Shown: positions 6,174-7,169 of the stretch, in pieces
Numbering within the stretch: the stretch's first letter is position 1
How the letters are laid out: each line of letters starts with the position of its first letter
DNA from: an uncultured Clostridia bacterium
GTDB lineage: Bacteria; Bacillota; Clostridia; Oscillospirales; Butyricicoccaceae
Assembly: GCA_947856675.1 (NCBI GenBank)
Contig: CANUCM010000097.1
Coordinates: 1-7,169 of the forward strand
DNA: 7,169 nt
Direction: 5' to 3'
Program-made: the position numbers and the translations under genes
The notes under the pieces: generated by a model
What the model was told of the DNA's origin: nothing
The model's input: only the letters and a program-made list of their open reading frames with translations
Database searches by the model: none

Positions 6174-6208
6174 AAACAAAATACGCCTGCGCGGAAGGGC
6201 TTTGTAAC

Positions 6209-6237
6209 AGTGTACCAGAAATCGGTCGGATTTTCAA
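6209..6237 (-). promoter_or_regulatory. Candidate sigma-A promoter of dacF
   Basis: On the minus strand TTGAAA (6237-6232) is separated by 17 bases from TACACT (6214-6209), with TGG in front as an extended -10. Transcription would begin near 6202, about 113 bases before the CTG start or 22 before the TTG at 6179. The site lies downstream of the opposing comEA promoter, so the two transcripts overlap at their 5' ends. Confidence 0.6.
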
Positions 6238-6252
6238 CGCCTGTACAGGGGC

Positions 6253-6267
6253 CTTAACAAAAACTTA
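6253..6267. promoter_or_regulatory. Operator-like repeat CTTA-N7-CTTA, near copy of the one at 1807-1821
   Basis: CTTAACAAAAACTTA differs at only two of 15 positions from CTTACAAAAAACTTA at 1807-1821. Both contain two CTTA half-sites with an 11-bp period around an A-run. Read in the dacF direction it lies 15 bases upstream of the -35, centred near -58, a usual place for an activator. It also lies in the comEA leader, just before its ribosome site. The function is inferred from position and repetition only. Confidence 0.35.
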
Positions 6268-6290
6268 TGAATCGAAACGGGGGGAGGAAC

Positions 6291-6647
6291 ATGCGTGCAA
6301 AGGGGGCAGCGCTGTGTGCGGCGCTGTGCGTGCTGAGCTTTTCGCTGGGCCGGTTTTCGGTGTGGCAGGGCGCGGCTGCGGGCACGCATGAGCCGGCGGA
6401 CATACCCGCGCTGGAAGGGCGGGAGCCGGAACCGGCGCCGCAGGAGTTTGGGAAAATCGACCTCAATACCGCAGGGGAGGAGCTTTTGTGTCTGCTTCCG
6501 GGCATCGGTCCGGCCACGGCGGAGAAAATCCTTGAATACCGCGAGCAGAACGGACCCTTTGCCACGGCCGAGGAGCTGATGGCGGTCAGCGGAATCGGGG
6601 CGGCGACCTATGAAAATATCAGGCAGTATGTTTGCGTTGGGAGGTAA
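6291..6647 (+). CDS. Small membrane-anchored helix-hairpin-helix protein (ComEA-like)
   Basis: A 118-residue protein with an N-terminal hydrophobic segment (about 5-20) that looks like a signal anchor. It is followed by a Pro/Glu-rich linker (about 30-52) and a ComEA-type DNA-binding domain (54-115). The domain opens with KIDLNTAGEELL and contains two hairpins, LPGIGPATAEKI (69-80) and VSGIGAATYENI (99-110). In Bacillus, ComEA binds incoming DNA at the cell surface during transformation. This protein is shorter than that ComEA, with no room for the SLBB domain between anchor and HhH, so a true competence role is unproven. The ATG at 6291 is preferred over one at 6267 because GGGAGG directly precedes it, although the spacing is short (three bases). 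The next gene, a response regulator, starts three bases after its stop. Confidence 0.85.
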   Translation: MRAKGAALCAALCVLSFSLGRFSVWQGAAAGTHEPADIPALEGREPEPAPQEFGKIDLNTAGEELLCLLPGIGPATAEKILEYREQNGPFATAEELMAVSGIGAATYENIRQYVCVGR

Positions 6648-6650
6648 CTT

Positions 6651-7169
6651 ATGAGAATCCTTGTGGTGGACGATGAAAAGCTGCTCGTCAAGGGCATCAA
6701 GTTCAACCTGGAAAACGAGGGCTATACCGTGGACGGCGCGTACGACGGGGCGTCGGCGCTGTCCATGTTCCGGGAAAACAGCTACGACCTCATCATTCTG
6801 GATTTAATGCTGCCCGTGCTCGACGGGCTGACGGTGTGCCGGAAAATCCGCGAAACGTCCAATGTGCCCGTCATCATGCTGACGGCCAAGAGCGAGGGCA
6901 GCGACAAGCTGATAGGCTTTGAGTACGGGGCCGACGACTATGTGACAAAGCCCTTTGACATTTTGGAGCTCAAGGCGCGCATCCGGGTCATTCTGCGCCG
7001 TGCGGGGCAGAGCGGCGCCTCGGTTTCGCAGGGTGAGCTGCTGCAGGCGGGCCCCTTCCGGGTGGACATCATGCAGCGTTCGGTCAGTGTGGACGGGCGC
7101 GGCAGCGTGGATCTGACGGCCAAGGAGTTTGATCTTCTGGTCATGCTGATCCGGAGCCAGGGCCGGGTG
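6651..7169 (+). CDS. OmpR/PhoB-family response regulator, C-terminus beyond window
   Basis: The first 173 residues of a DNA-binding response regulator, open to the window edge. The receiver domain shows D7-D8, phospho-acceptor D51 in LIILDLMLP, T78 in IMLTAK and K100 in VTKPF. After a short linker (about 117-130) the winged-helix domain begins (about 132 on) with SVDLTAKEFDLLVMLI; the recognition helix is cut off. The receiver resembles WalR/PhoP-type regulators, though without the recognition helix this is only a general likeness. GGGAGG spanning the comEA-like stop codon lies six bases before the ATG, so the two genes are clearly co-transcribed. A partner kinase gene probably follows to the right but cannot be seen. 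Confidence 0.95.
   Translation, partial: MRILVVDDEKLLVKGIKFNLENEGYTVDGAYDGASALSMFRENSYDLIILDLMLPVLDGLTVCRKIRETSNVPVIMLTAKSEGSDKLIGFEYGADDYVTKPFDILELKARIRVILRRAGQSGASVSQGELLQAGPFRVDIMQRSVSVDGRGSVDLTAKEFDLLVMLIRSQGRV

Noticed and set aside
5091..6257. A 388-codon open frame on the plus strand opposite dacF
   Set aside because: It is rich in Gly, Gln, Ala and Val with no domain or ribosome site and mirrors the codon pattern of dacF, whose catalytic motifs are unmistakable. It is an antisense shadow in GC-rich DNA.

Overview
The window looks like ordinary chromosome from a GC-rich Gram-positive anaerobe, most likely a member of the Clostridia (Oscillospiraceae/Ruminococcaceae-like). This is inferred from the purine-rich ribosome binding sites (GGAGG, AAAGGAG), the sigma-A-like extended -10 promoters, the clostridial-style two-component proteins and the SEDS/DacF-type wall enzymes. 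I found no insertion sequence, phage gene, CRISPR array, tRNA or rRNA. Every gene is recognisable at family level, and I do not see a convincing new multi-gene system.

Left part, minus strand (1-2994): a rodA-like SEDS glycan polymerase gene is followed by a response regulator and a sensor histidine kinase whose 3' end is cut off by the window edge. The kinase and regulator genes overlap. The regulator has its own probable promoter, marked by a TGTAAG-N5-TGTAAG direct repeat.

Middle, plus strand (3098-4773): a strong promoter, back to back with the rodA promoter, drives a compact tsaE-tsaB-rpiB operon in which all genes overlap. TsaE and TsaB belong to the tRNA t6A-modification machinery. 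RpiB is a pentose-phosphate isomerase. The operon ends in a GC-rich hairpin flanked by A and T runs, which also serves the convergent gene to its right.

Right part (4776-7169): dacF, a membrane-anchored D,D-carboxypeptidase on the minus strand, is divergent from a small membrane-anchored helix-hairpin-helix (ComEA-like) gene. That gene is followed 3 bases later by a second OmpR/PhoB-type response regulator, truncated by the right edge. The dacF and comEA-like promoters overlap head-on. This intergenic region carries a 15-bp sequence nearly identical to the repeat in front of the first regulator.

Taken together, two OmpR-family regulators flank or adjoin two peptidoglycan genes (rodA, dacF). 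A WalR-like repeat occurs upstream of the first regulator and a related copy lies between dacF and comEA. The most testable ideas are a shared cell-wall regulatory signal, a non-standard start codon for dacF, and the overlapping dacF/comEA promoters.
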